64,000 nt of DNA. Source: CAYULW01 sp964445815 (GTDB lineage Bacteria; Bacteroidota; Bacteroidia; Flavobacteriales_E; Vicingaceae). This document shows, piece by piece, positions 21,001 through 27,124 of this stretch; positions within the stretch are counted from its first letter, which is position 1, and each line of letters starts with the position of its first letter. Under the pieces are notes generated by a model that saw only the letters and a list, made by a program, of their open reading frames with translations, ran no database searches and was not told the origin of the DNA. The stretch lies in NCBI GenBank assembly GCA_964445815.1, contig CAYULW010000005.1:62001-126000 (forward strand), read 5' to 3'. Position numbers and translations under genes: made by a program.

Positions 21001-21427
21001 TCATCATGAATTGCTATTGGCAGAAGAAAGAGACCATTACATTTTAGATTTAAATATGGAACGTAAAGATTTGGAAGGCATTACGATTCATTATAGATTT
21101 GACAGTGTAGAAGTTCGCCCTGTTGACAAACCCATTTTGAGAGACATAATTAAAAACTACAGCAATTCAACCTACATGTTAGAAGTTCATTCGTATACAG
21201 ATAACAGAGGTTCTAAAGCTTATAACATTGCATTATCTAAGAAACGAACAGATAATGTGATTCGATTTCTTGTGAGAAATGGTTTCCCGAGAGAAAACAT
21301 TATTGGAAACTACTCAGGAATGTTAAATCCGGTTGTAGATTGTAATGTACAACCTTGTAACAATGATGACCATTATCAGAATAGAAGAACAGAGTTTAAA
21401 CTTCTAAAAACCATTAAATCAGACTAA
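18071..21427 (+). CDS. TPR/PD40/OmpA multidomain outer-membrane protein
   Basis: 1118 residues, TTG start three bases after the SprF-like stop. Signal peptide to about 30 (ending SHGQ); TPR-like helices 35-140; PD40/WD40-like propeller strands about 165-430 (GRVLYFASDMPGGQGGFDIY, FFSTDGFPGYGGLDIFYSE, GFYASNREGGKGEDDIY); then about six acidic repeats of 80-120 residues with LYDEDGxxVxxxxTDxxGxFxFxKL motifs (about 435-985), resembling carboxypeptidase-regulatory-like folds; and a C-terminal OmpA domain (about 1000-1118) whose SYTDNRGSKAYNIALSKKR carries the Asp and Arg that bind peptidoglycan. Proteins of this architecture (PorE/SprE-neighbour type) are found beside PorP/SprF genes. The long repeat section makes it larger than usual, possibly spanning periplasm or acting as a scaffold (inference). 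Confidence 0.88.
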   Translation: MKNSNTVPYHSILVSVFLLLFFVGSINASHGQDKKLTKGIALYEEQNYRDAIEWLIKAKEENEKSYTRVKYLANAYRKIREYENAELYYTLAINSDSSLAEDHLYYGQTLKANGKLAAAKAQFLKFAELTQNKFLGNIMLQSIDEVKEWEERPKEYKVETEAELNSRLSEYGLIRFKDQYFFTSNRDEFQDSPESSTFDGNPFYSIYQFDTSAISTKGRGKINTVPGLINSRYHDGPLSINEQEDRLMMTRIDNQMRGKDYVNRMKLYEAEYHDGKWKNFKPFLYNSDDYSVCHAHLADSGRVLYFASDMPGGQGGFDIYRSNLKNGEWTSPVNLGTSINTFGNEVFPHYKSGMLFFSTDGFPGYGGLDIFYSEYIDSWQAPINMKSPINSNRDDFSIYFVNDSSGFYASNREGGKGEDDIYQFKKQLPQVLVDIHGLYEYKGLPVDSIKVLLLDQNDSLLAIQYTDRKGRFVFSQLPYSEDYVLKIDDEDEALVKEGRMFLTDEKGEKLMLLTRLLHGRFNFKALPYEEFQGLTLEEAEDVGLYDGFKFLGHIYKTLPDEESEPRVIYLLNDDGEIVDSTITDPRGFFSFEKLQADDVYIIRLKEEDPDIKIALENELGRIYHISKSDTSGSYLPLNQLDPSVHVKESKNLGYTALIARIEHKGLPLNFIKVNLYDEEGNYIATAYTNGNGEFQFNQLEFDDAYFIEFPELDEDILFTSLLYLINKEGDPLYLINQLKSGRFQFNSLPYDEYKVQQERELAYVPHIIKIAGQVYKKLPGDASEGMVIYALDEDGEIVDSVMTDQNGKFNFEKLNSDKNYSFKLKGAEEEMNMAFLDDEDKVLELATINQNGSFTYKKLTYQVAQFEPLEEVDVQLIEDDLTHELMGQVYQKLPGDFQSGMKVFVYDEDGNLLGITETDEEGKFHFKKLKKDVNYFFKIEDEDDHFQLVTLDEFDRVLDKTIKNKHGQFTYSSLNLDHHELLLAEERDHYILDLNMERKDLEGITIHYRFDSVEVRPVDKPILRDIIKNYSNSTYMLEVHSYTDNRGSKAYNIALSKKRTDNVIRFLVRNGFPRENIIGNYSGMLNPVVDCNVQPCNNDDHYQNRRTEFKLLKTIKSD

Positions 21428-21428
21428 T

Positions 21429-22976
21429 ATGCTAACATTTGTAATTCTTGCAGATTCGACTACAATTCCATTTAGCTGGTGGTTTATTCTTGCTTTACTT
21501 CTTCTAATTGCATTAGGCCTGTACTTTTTTTTCAAGGACAGAATAAGTCGGGTAAAAAAACAAAAGGACTTATTAGAATCGCAAGTCAAGCAAAGAACAA
21601 TAGAGATCATTAAGCAAAAAGAAAAGGTTGAGCGACAGAAGCGGTTATTAGAAGAAGAAAAAGAAAAGACTGAAAAACTTTTGCTCAATATACTGCCACG
21701 TGAGATGGCAGATGAGCTTAAAAACAAGGGAAAAGCAAAGGCTCGAAAATACAGGAATGCCACTGTGATGTTTACCGACTTCAAAGGCTTTACAAAACAT
21801 GCAGAGAAGTACTCTCCGGAAGGTTTGGTTGCGGAATTAGACAGCTACTTTATCAAGTTTGATGAAATCGTAAACAAACACAATGTAGAGAAGATCAAGA
21901 CTATAGGAGATGCATACATGTGTGCCGGTGGTGTACCCATTAGAAATAAAAGCAATGCAATAGATACGGTTTTGGCGGCACTTGAGATTCAACGTGCCAT
22001 GCAAGAAATAAAGCAAAAGAAAATCGAAGCAGGTCAGGATCCATGGGAAATTCGGATTGGCTTGCATTCCGGTAACTTGATTGCGGGGGTTGTCGGCATT
22101 AAGCGATTTGCTTATGACATCTGGGGTGACACTGTTAATGTGGCTGCGCATATGGAATCTTCCGGAGAGGTCGGCATGGTTAACATTTCGGAAACCACCT
22201 ATGAGGCTATTGCAGAGTTTTTTGTAACAGAATACAGGGGTAAGGTCAAAGCCAAGAATAAGGGAGAAATAGACATGTACTTTGTGCATGGAGTTAAACC
22301 TGAGCTATCCGAAAATGAAGATGGCATAACACCAAATGAAGCCTTTTGGCATTATGTGAATTTGAAGTTATACAGTAACATCAATTACAGAAATGCTGAA
22401 AAATATATTGTTAAGCGTTTAGCAGGAGATTTGCCCGATGGATTGCATTACCATGGAATTCATCATACCAAAGATGTTTGTGAAGCGGTTGAGCGAATAG
22501 CCATTTGGGAAGGGGTTAAAGGAGAGGAGTTGTATTTGTTAAAAACAGCGGCACTTTATCACGATGCAGGCTTTATCGACTCCTATGAGAGTAATGAGCC
22601 GATCGGGGCGAAACTGGCAAAAGAAATGCTACCTAATTTTGGTTATACACAACCTCAAATAGAACAGGTGATTGAACTCATTGAAGCCACAAAGATTCCT
22701 CAGAATCCACAGAATCATTTAGAAGAAATCATGTGCGATGCCGATTTGGATTATTTGGGTAGGGGAGATTTTTATCCAATAGCAGAAACCCTTCGACAAG
22801 AGCTGATTGAATTTGGAAAAATAGGTACCGAAGAAAAAACCTGGGTAAAAATGAACATCGGGTTTCTTGAAGCACACAAGTATTTTACAAATTCAGCGCG
22901 TTTAAGAAGAGAACCGTTCAAACAAGAGAGAATAGGAGAGTTGAAGGATAAACTAAAGAAAATCGAATCCGCTTGA
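21429..22976 (+). CDS. Membrane-anchored class III adenylate cyclase fused to HD domain
   Basis: 515 residues. Short N-terminus, one membrane helix (about 14-36), coiled coil with the LLLNILP linker typical of these cyclases (40-95), cyclase catalytic domain (about 108-290), then an HD hydrolase domain (about 305-500). Cyclase residues: metal-binding Asp117 and Asp161; Lys157 and Asp230 predict ATP as substrate; Asn237 is present, but the transition-state Arg is replaced by His241 (NVAAHMES where NVASRMES is usual). HD residues: His345/346, His378-Asp379 and Asp437 (CDADLDYLGR). The fusion could make and remove a signal, or the HD part could act on another nucleotide. One base after the OmpA gene, so likely co-expressed with the fibre cluster. 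Confidence 0.9.
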   Translation: MLTFVILADSTTIPFSWWFILALLLLIALGLYFFFKDRISRVKKQKDLLESQVKQRTIEIIKQKEKVERQKRLLEEEKEKTEKLLLNILPREMADELKNKGKAKARKYRNATVMFTDFKGFTKHAEKYSPEGLVAELDSYFIKFDEIVNKHNVEKIKTIGDAYMCAGGVPIRNKSNAIDTVLAALEIQRAMQEIKQKKIEAGQDPWEIRIGLHSGNLIAGVVGIKRFAYDIWGDTVNVAAHMESSGEVGMVNISETTYEAIAEFFVTEYRGKVKAKNKGEIDMYFVHGVKPELSENEDGITPNEAFWHYVNLKLYSNINYRNAEKYIVKRLAGDLPDGLHYHGIHHTKDVCEAVERIAIWEGVKGEELYLLKTAALYHDAGFIDSYESNEPIGAKLAKEMLPNFGYTQPQIEQVIELIEATKIPQNPQNHLEEIMCDADLDYLGRGDFYPIAETLRQELIEFGKIGTEEKTWVKMNIGFLEAHKYFTNSARLRREPFKQERIGELKDKLKKIESA

Positions 22977-23122
22977 TAGACTTAGGCACGATATTGGAAT
23001 AGCAGTCTAAAAATTATTAATTTAGTATGTCTGATTCGAGAATAAATTTTTTGTATTTGGAATTATTACAGTTTCTTTGTTTTTCAAACGCTTTGAATGA
23101 AAAGATTAAATCATCACCTACT

Positions 23123-23917
23123 ATGAAAACAAAAGTTTTCTTTTCACTTGTCATTTCATTGATCATGACCTTGCCTGTCATGGCTGGAACAATAGTTTTG
23201 GAAGGCAATTACATGGGTAAAAACATATTTGTAAAAAATCCTTTTGGTGGGGCAGGTGTTGGATTTTGCGTTTTTGAAGTCACCGTCAATGGGAAATTGT
23301 CGCCTGATGAAGTGAATCAAAGTGCTTTTGAGATTGACTTTGGCAATCACGATTTAAAATTGGGCGATAAAGTCATTATTAACATTAAGCACAAAGACGA
23401 TTGTTCTCCTCAAGTTCTGAACCCTGAAGTCTTAAGACCAAAAAGTACGTTCAAAACAGAAAAAATTGCGTTTAACTCTGAGGGAGTTTTAGAATGGACC
23501 ACATCTAATGAAACCGGAAAGTTGAACTATATTGTAGAGCAATACAGATGGAACAAGTGGGTGAAAGTTGGAGAAGTAATGGGTGACGGTAAGCCGGGTA
23601 CGCACAATTACTCTTTTAAGATTGAGCCGCATAGTGGAGAAAACAGAGCAAGGGTAAAGCAAGTAGATGTTTCCGGAAAGCCGAGATATTCTACTCCGGC
23701 TACTTATACTTCTAATGCTCCAAGTATAAAATTGGATGGTGAAAAATTCAAAGATGTGATCAATTTTAGCGGAGGAGAAACACTTTATGAGCTTTATGAT
23801 CGTTATGGAACGATCGTAAAAAAGGGTTATGGAAGTTCCGTTAAAGTAGATAACCTTGAAAAAGGCACATATTACGTAAGTTATGATAACGAGACCAAAA
23901 CCATACAGTTAAGGTAA
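23123..23917 (+). CDS. Secreted protein with C-terminal T9SS-like end
   Basis: 264 residues from the ATG at 23123, chosen because it starts a clean signal peptide (ending VMAG); an in-frame ATG at 23027 would add 32 residues without signal character. The mature part begins with beta-rich sequence rich in Gly/Lys, has two Cys (about 50 and 93), and a middle segment like a fibronectin/Ig strand pattern (LNYIVEQYRWNKWVKVGEV). The C-terminus (LYDRYGTIVKKGYG, VDNLEKGTYYVSYD) resembles type A T9SS sorting domains. Family not recognised. Followed by a strong terminator, so it is a single transcription unit. Confidence 0.7.
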   Translation: MKTKVFFSLVISLIMTLPVMAGTIVLEGNYMGKNIFVKNPFGGAGVGFCVFEVTVNGKLSPDEVNQSAFEIDFGNHDLKLGDKVIINIKHKDDCSPQVLNPEVLRPKSTFKTEKIAFNSEGVLEWTTSNETGKLNYIVEQYRWNKWVKVGEVMGDGKPGTHNYSFKIEPHSGENRARVKQVDVSGKPRYSTPATYTSNAPSIKLDGEKFKDVINFSGGETLYELYDRYGTIVKKGYGSSVKVDNLEKGTYYVSYDNETKTIQLR

Positions 23918-23937
23918 AAAGGAATTAAAATCTTGAA

Positions 23938-23968
23938 GCCCTCCACTTATCCGGTGGAGGGCTTTTTT
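23938..23968 (+). terminator. Rho-independent terminator
   Basis: Stem GCCCTCCAC / GTGGAGGGC, perfect 9 bp with a 7-nt loop, then six T. Placed 20 bp after the secreted-protein gene. Confidence 0.92.
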
Positions 23969-23982
23969 ATACATGTTTTTTT

Positions 23983-24384
23983 ATGCGAAAAATAGAACAT
24001 CTGGGAATTGCGGTGAAAGATCTTGAGGCTTCTTCAAAGTTATATGAAGCTCTTTTGGGAAAACCATCATACAAAACCGAAGTAGTAGAGAGCGAGGGAG
24101 TAAAAACCATGTTTTTTGAAGTCGGGCAAAGTAAAATTGAATTACTAGAAGCCTCAAATCCTGAAAGTCCCATCGCTAAGTTTATTGAGAAGAGAGGAGA
24201 AGGCATACACCATATTGCCTATGATGTCGAAGACATAGAAAAAGAGATTGCACGACTTCAAAAAGAAGGCTTTCAAATGATTCATTCTACTCCAAAAGAT
24301 GGAGCAGATAATAAAAAAATTGCCTTTTTACATCCGAAATCATCAGGTGGTGTTTTGGTGGAGTTGTGTCAGGAAAAACCTTAG
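23983..24384 (+). CDS. mce: Methylmalonyl-CoA epimerase
   Basis: 133 residues, the usual size. Vicinal-oxygen-chelate fold with two beta-alpha-beta-beta-beta halves: IEHLGIAVKDLEAS at the start and GEGIHHIAYDVEDIEKE in the second half. Metal-binding residues are His7 region, His in IHHIAYDV, and Glu in VLVELCQ. It interconverts (S)- and (R)-methylmalonyl-CoA between propionyl-CoA carboxylase and methylmalonyl-CoA mutase; cytosolic. The gene stands alone, 15 bp after a terminator. Its stop codon overlaps the convergent HAD gene's stop by 4 bp (TTAG). Confidence 0.92.
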   Translation: MRKIEHLGIAVKDLEASSKLYEALLGKPSYKTEVVESEGVKTMFFEVGQSKIELLEASNPESPIAKFIEKRGEGIHHIAYDVEDIEKEIARLQKEGFQMIHSTPKDGADNKKIAFLHPKSSGGVLVELCQEKP

Positions 24385-25019
24385 ACCTGAATAAGGTCTT
24401 CAATCTTTGTTGCTCCGGTAAGGTGATAGGTTTTTAAGCCTGTACTTTTAGCTCCTTCCAAGTGACCTGCCGTATCGTCAATAAAAAGTGTTTTAGCCGG
24501 ATTTAATTGGTGATCATGAATCACTGTTTCAAAAATCTCTCGATCAGGTTTTCGTTGATGCATTTCATGCGATAAATAGACCTTATCAAAATAAGATTCC
24601 AAATTGAGAAGATCATGCTTTTCAGCTAACATGTTATTGATCCAGTCAATATGCAGTTCGTTGGTATTACTCAAGCAATACGTGTTAAAATTAGCTTTTG
24701 CCCAATTAAGAAGCTCAAAACGGATGGGTGGAATGTCCAAAAGCATGGCATTCCATGCCTGGCGAATATCGTCTTCTGTAGCACAACCTTTTGATCGTTG
24801 AGCCAATGTGCTTGTAAACTCTTTGGTGCTGATCCTTCCTGTCTCATAGGCGTGAAAAAAGCCTCGAGCATTTAGATCTTTAAAAACGATTTCATAATCG
24901 GTTTTAAAAATAGCTTTAAAGCCATTGTCAGTAGCATCCATATCTAAATTGATAATCACCATGCCCAAGTCAAAGATGATGCTTTCAATACCTTCCAGAC
25001 TAAAATTATCTTTATTCAT
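24381..25019 (-). CDS. HAD-superfamily hydrolase (YihX/epoxide-hydrolase-like subgroup)
   Basis: 212 residues from the ATG at 25019; a longer start at 25058 would add a Phe/Tyr-rich stretch with no support. HAD motifs: I, IIFDLGMVIINLD (nucleophile Asp, second position changed from DxD to DLG as in YihX-like members); II, CLSNTNELH; III Lys in HQRKPDREIFE; IV, LFIDDTAGHLEGA. These proteins dephosphorylate small phosphorylated sugars or nucleotides; the substrate here is not predictable. Convergent with mce, sharing four bases. Confidence 0.85.
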   Translation of the reverse strand: MNKDNFSLEGIESIIFDLGMVIINLDMDATDNGFKAIFKTDYEIVFKDLNARGFFHAYETGRISTKEFTSTLAQRSKGCATEDDIRQAWNAMLLDIPPIRFELLNWAKANFNTYCLSNTNELHIDWINNMLAEKHDLLNLESYFDKVYLSHEMHQRKPDREIFETVIHDHQLNPAKTLFIDDTAGHLEGAKSTGLKTYHLTGATKIEDLIQV

Positions 25020-25117
25020 GTGTGGCAAATTTCGATAATAAAAAAGAAAGGACTCCAACCAAAAAAATGGAAAAAGTCCTATCGTATGAGACCAACTAAC
25101 TGCTTGTATTTAATTTT

Positions 25118-25663
25118 CTAAATCATTTCAGCCAAACCACTTATAAATACTTTACATTCCCAGTTATCATTGTTTGGATTTGATATGGCAAATCTTTCTA
25201 CGATAATTTCACTAGGAGAAATCGTGAGATCAGCGGCTGAAGAAACCAATGGAATAGAAACCCAGCTCTCTTCAGGAGCACTGACCAATTCGTTTGTTGT
25301 AGTAGACAAGGTTCGTAATATTGCACCATCCATATCCATTACAAGAATTGAAAGCTCCATTGTTTCATTTGTCGACCCTAAAACACCGGATTTAAAGAAG
25401 CTTAGTTCTTTAAGTTTATATGGAAAATGAAAAGCCTCCATATTGTTAAATATTTCAGTAACGTTTTGAGGAGGATTAATGGGATAATAAAAAGGAGCGG
25501 AGAAGTTAACATCTCCGGTTCTCCAATCCGTCCATAAGCCGGCATTAACTGTTTTTATTGGGAAAATTGTGCTCACATTTTGTGATGAGCCATTAGTACT
25601 AGAGTCGTTTTGATCCGGACAGCAGCAGTTATAGAAATTGTATACAGGACTTGAATTGCACAT
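25118..25663 (-). CDS. Hypothetical protein with N-terminal Cys cluster
   Basis: 181 residues, not recognised. No signal peptide; the N-terminus has five Cys within residues 2-15 (MCNSS, YNCCCPDQ). The rest is mixed beta strand with a plausible C-terminal beta-sandwich (SWVSIPLVSSAADLTIS, VERFAISNPNNDNWECKVFISG). It stands alone on the minus strand between the HAD gene and a 310-bp intergenic stretch, with normal base composition for the region. Confidence 0.6.
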   Translation of the reverse strand: MCNSSPVYNFYNCCCPDQNDSSTNGSSQNVSTIFPIKTVNAGLWTDWRTGDVNFSAPFYYPINPPQNVTEIFNNMEAFHFPYKLKELSFFKSGVLGSTNETMELSILVMDMDGAILRTLSTTTNELVSAPEESWVSIPLVSSAADLTISPSEIIVERFAISNPNNDNWECKVFISGLAEMI

Positions 25664-25973
25664 GGTTTGTTTGTTTTAAATGATTGAATAATTGAAATGA
25701 TTGCTTCATGCAATATTTCTTTAGGACAATAAATTTAGACACTCAACTGTTGATCATCAATACGTATTTACACCTGTTTTTTAAGTATGCCCTCTGCTCA
25801 AGTTAATAAGGGAATAATTAAATTTTAGGACGCCCGTTGTGAATCACCGAGTAGAAAGATTTAGGAATATATCAAAGTAGGAGCAAGGCGTTTTTCTAAT
25901 CAGTCAGTATAGAGACACATATTGCATTAAAGAAAAAATGTTTTACATTTGTTTGAAATCAAACTTTATTATT
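25664..25973. other. Divergent intergenic region, 310 bp
   Basis: AT-rich spacer between two divergent genes. It holds the promoter at 25922-25951 for the plus-strand lipoprotein and a small TTGC-ATGA-GCAA inverted repeat near 25708, inside the likely minus-strand control region. I see no RNA gene or further ORF. Confidence 0.5.
25922..25951 (+). promoter_or_regulatory. Bacteroidota-type promoter
   Basis: TTG at 25922-25924 and TACATTTG at 25944-25951 with 19 bp between fit the -33 TTG / -7 TAnnTTTG consensus. The ATG at 25938 lies inside it, which supports the downstream ATG at 25974 as the real start. Confidence 0.55.
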
Positions 25974-26966
25974 ATGACACATTTCCTGCCAAACCCCTTT
26001 AAAAGATTAAGCATTATACTTCTTGCAACTGCTTGTTTTGCCTGTGGTAATAATCAGAATCAAAACAAAACTGAATCAGAGCAAACAGAACCGGAATACA
26101 TTGAATCTGATACCCCAATTACTTTGCTTCCAACTAAATATGGCGATGCTGAATTCCCCGTTTCAAAAATTAAGGGAATTATTCATAAGCACTTTAATCC
26201 TGACGATCATCGACACATTAAAATACATGTGGTTCATAATGAGCAACAAGAACCACATCATTTGATTGTTTATCTTTTGCACAAAGATCAGCATAGAGTG
26301 GCTGTTTCTAATGTCATGATAAACCCCAATTATGAAGTGGAGTCAGTTACTCATAATTATACGCCGACTCAATCTGATTTGGCACAGCAAAGTGGTGAAG
26401 GAAGCTACGACGGAACACCAGCCTGCCCTAATGATGCCATTCAATTTATAGCCTTCTGTCCTAACCAGGATAGCTTGGAGTTGGCAATAACCAATGAGGT
26501 GGCAGATACTGCAGAAGCTCATGGATTGGTGACGATACGACTATTGGTCGAATCTGCTACAAGAGCCAATTACCTTAACTACATGTCTTGTCCAAACCTT
26601 ATTGGTAACTTTTACGATGGAGACGCTAATCCTAATGTGATTACGACCCATGATGGAACGCTTAGTTATCAAGATATAGAAAGCGTTAGTTTTCGATACA
26701 GTGTAACCAATTACTGGTTGGCTTGTGAGGCTTATAATGATCCGATGAAATCGGCTGTGATTAATACGGCAGAGACTCAAAAGTATGCTGCTGGCATTAA
26801 TAACCTATTAGTAGGGCCTAGCGATAGAACAGCCGCATGTGCAATGATAAGAGCCATTCAAGGTGAAGCCTTAACTGCTTCTTTTACTGCATGTAAAGAT
26901 AGCCTTGACCATACTGCAGACCAATGGGGCTATGGTGGAAATGGCGGAGATTATTTTGGGCAATAA
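25974..26966 (+). CDS. Hypothetical lipoprotein
   Basis: 330 residues from the ATG at 25974. Signal peptide with lipobox (TACFACG; Cys about 24), then a Gln/Asn/Glu-rich linker (about 25-45), so probably an outer-membrane lipoprotein. The mature part has several Cys (CPNDAI, FCPNQ, MSCPNL, LACEAYND, AACAM, TACKD), suggesting disulfides, and ends in a Gly-rich tail (GYGGNGGDYFGQ). An earlier ATG at 25938 lies in the promoter and lacks support. Family not recognised. Single-gene unit with its own promoter and a terminator-like hairpin 65 bp downstream. Confidence 0.7.
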   Translation: MTHFLPNPFKRLSIILLATACFACGNNQNQNKTESEQTEPEYIESDTPITLLPTKYGDAEFPVSKIKGIIHKHFNPDDHRHIKIHVVHNEQQEPHHLIVYLLHKDQHRVAVSNVMINPNYEVESVTHNYTPTQSDLAQQSGEGSYDGTPACPNDAIQFIAFCPNQDSLELAITNEVADTAEAHGLVTIRLLVESATRANYLNYMSCPNLIGNFYDGDANPNVITTHDGTLSYQDIESVSFRYSVTNYWLACEAYNDPMKSAVINTAETQKYAAGINNLLVGPSDRTAACAMIRAIQGEALTASFTACKDSLDHTADQWGYGGNGGDYFGQ

Positions 26967-27030
26967 AAGGGCAATAAAACATTTGCCAGAGCATTTCCAT
27001 TAAGGATTAACTCTTATACTTTAAAGTAGA

Positions 27031-27060
27031 AAAGCCGCAATATTATTTTGCGGCTTTCTA
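27031..27060 (+). terminator. Bidirectional-looking terminator
   Basis: Perfect stem AAAGCCGCAA / TTGCGGCTTT with a 7-nt loop. It lies between the plus-strand lipoprotein and the minus-strand propeller gene and could end both. Confidence 0.8.
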
Positions 27061-27124
27061 TTTGTGGATTCCACTAGATACAGTAAAAATGGCTTATTGA
27101 ATGATTTTTCGACCTAAGAAGGCC

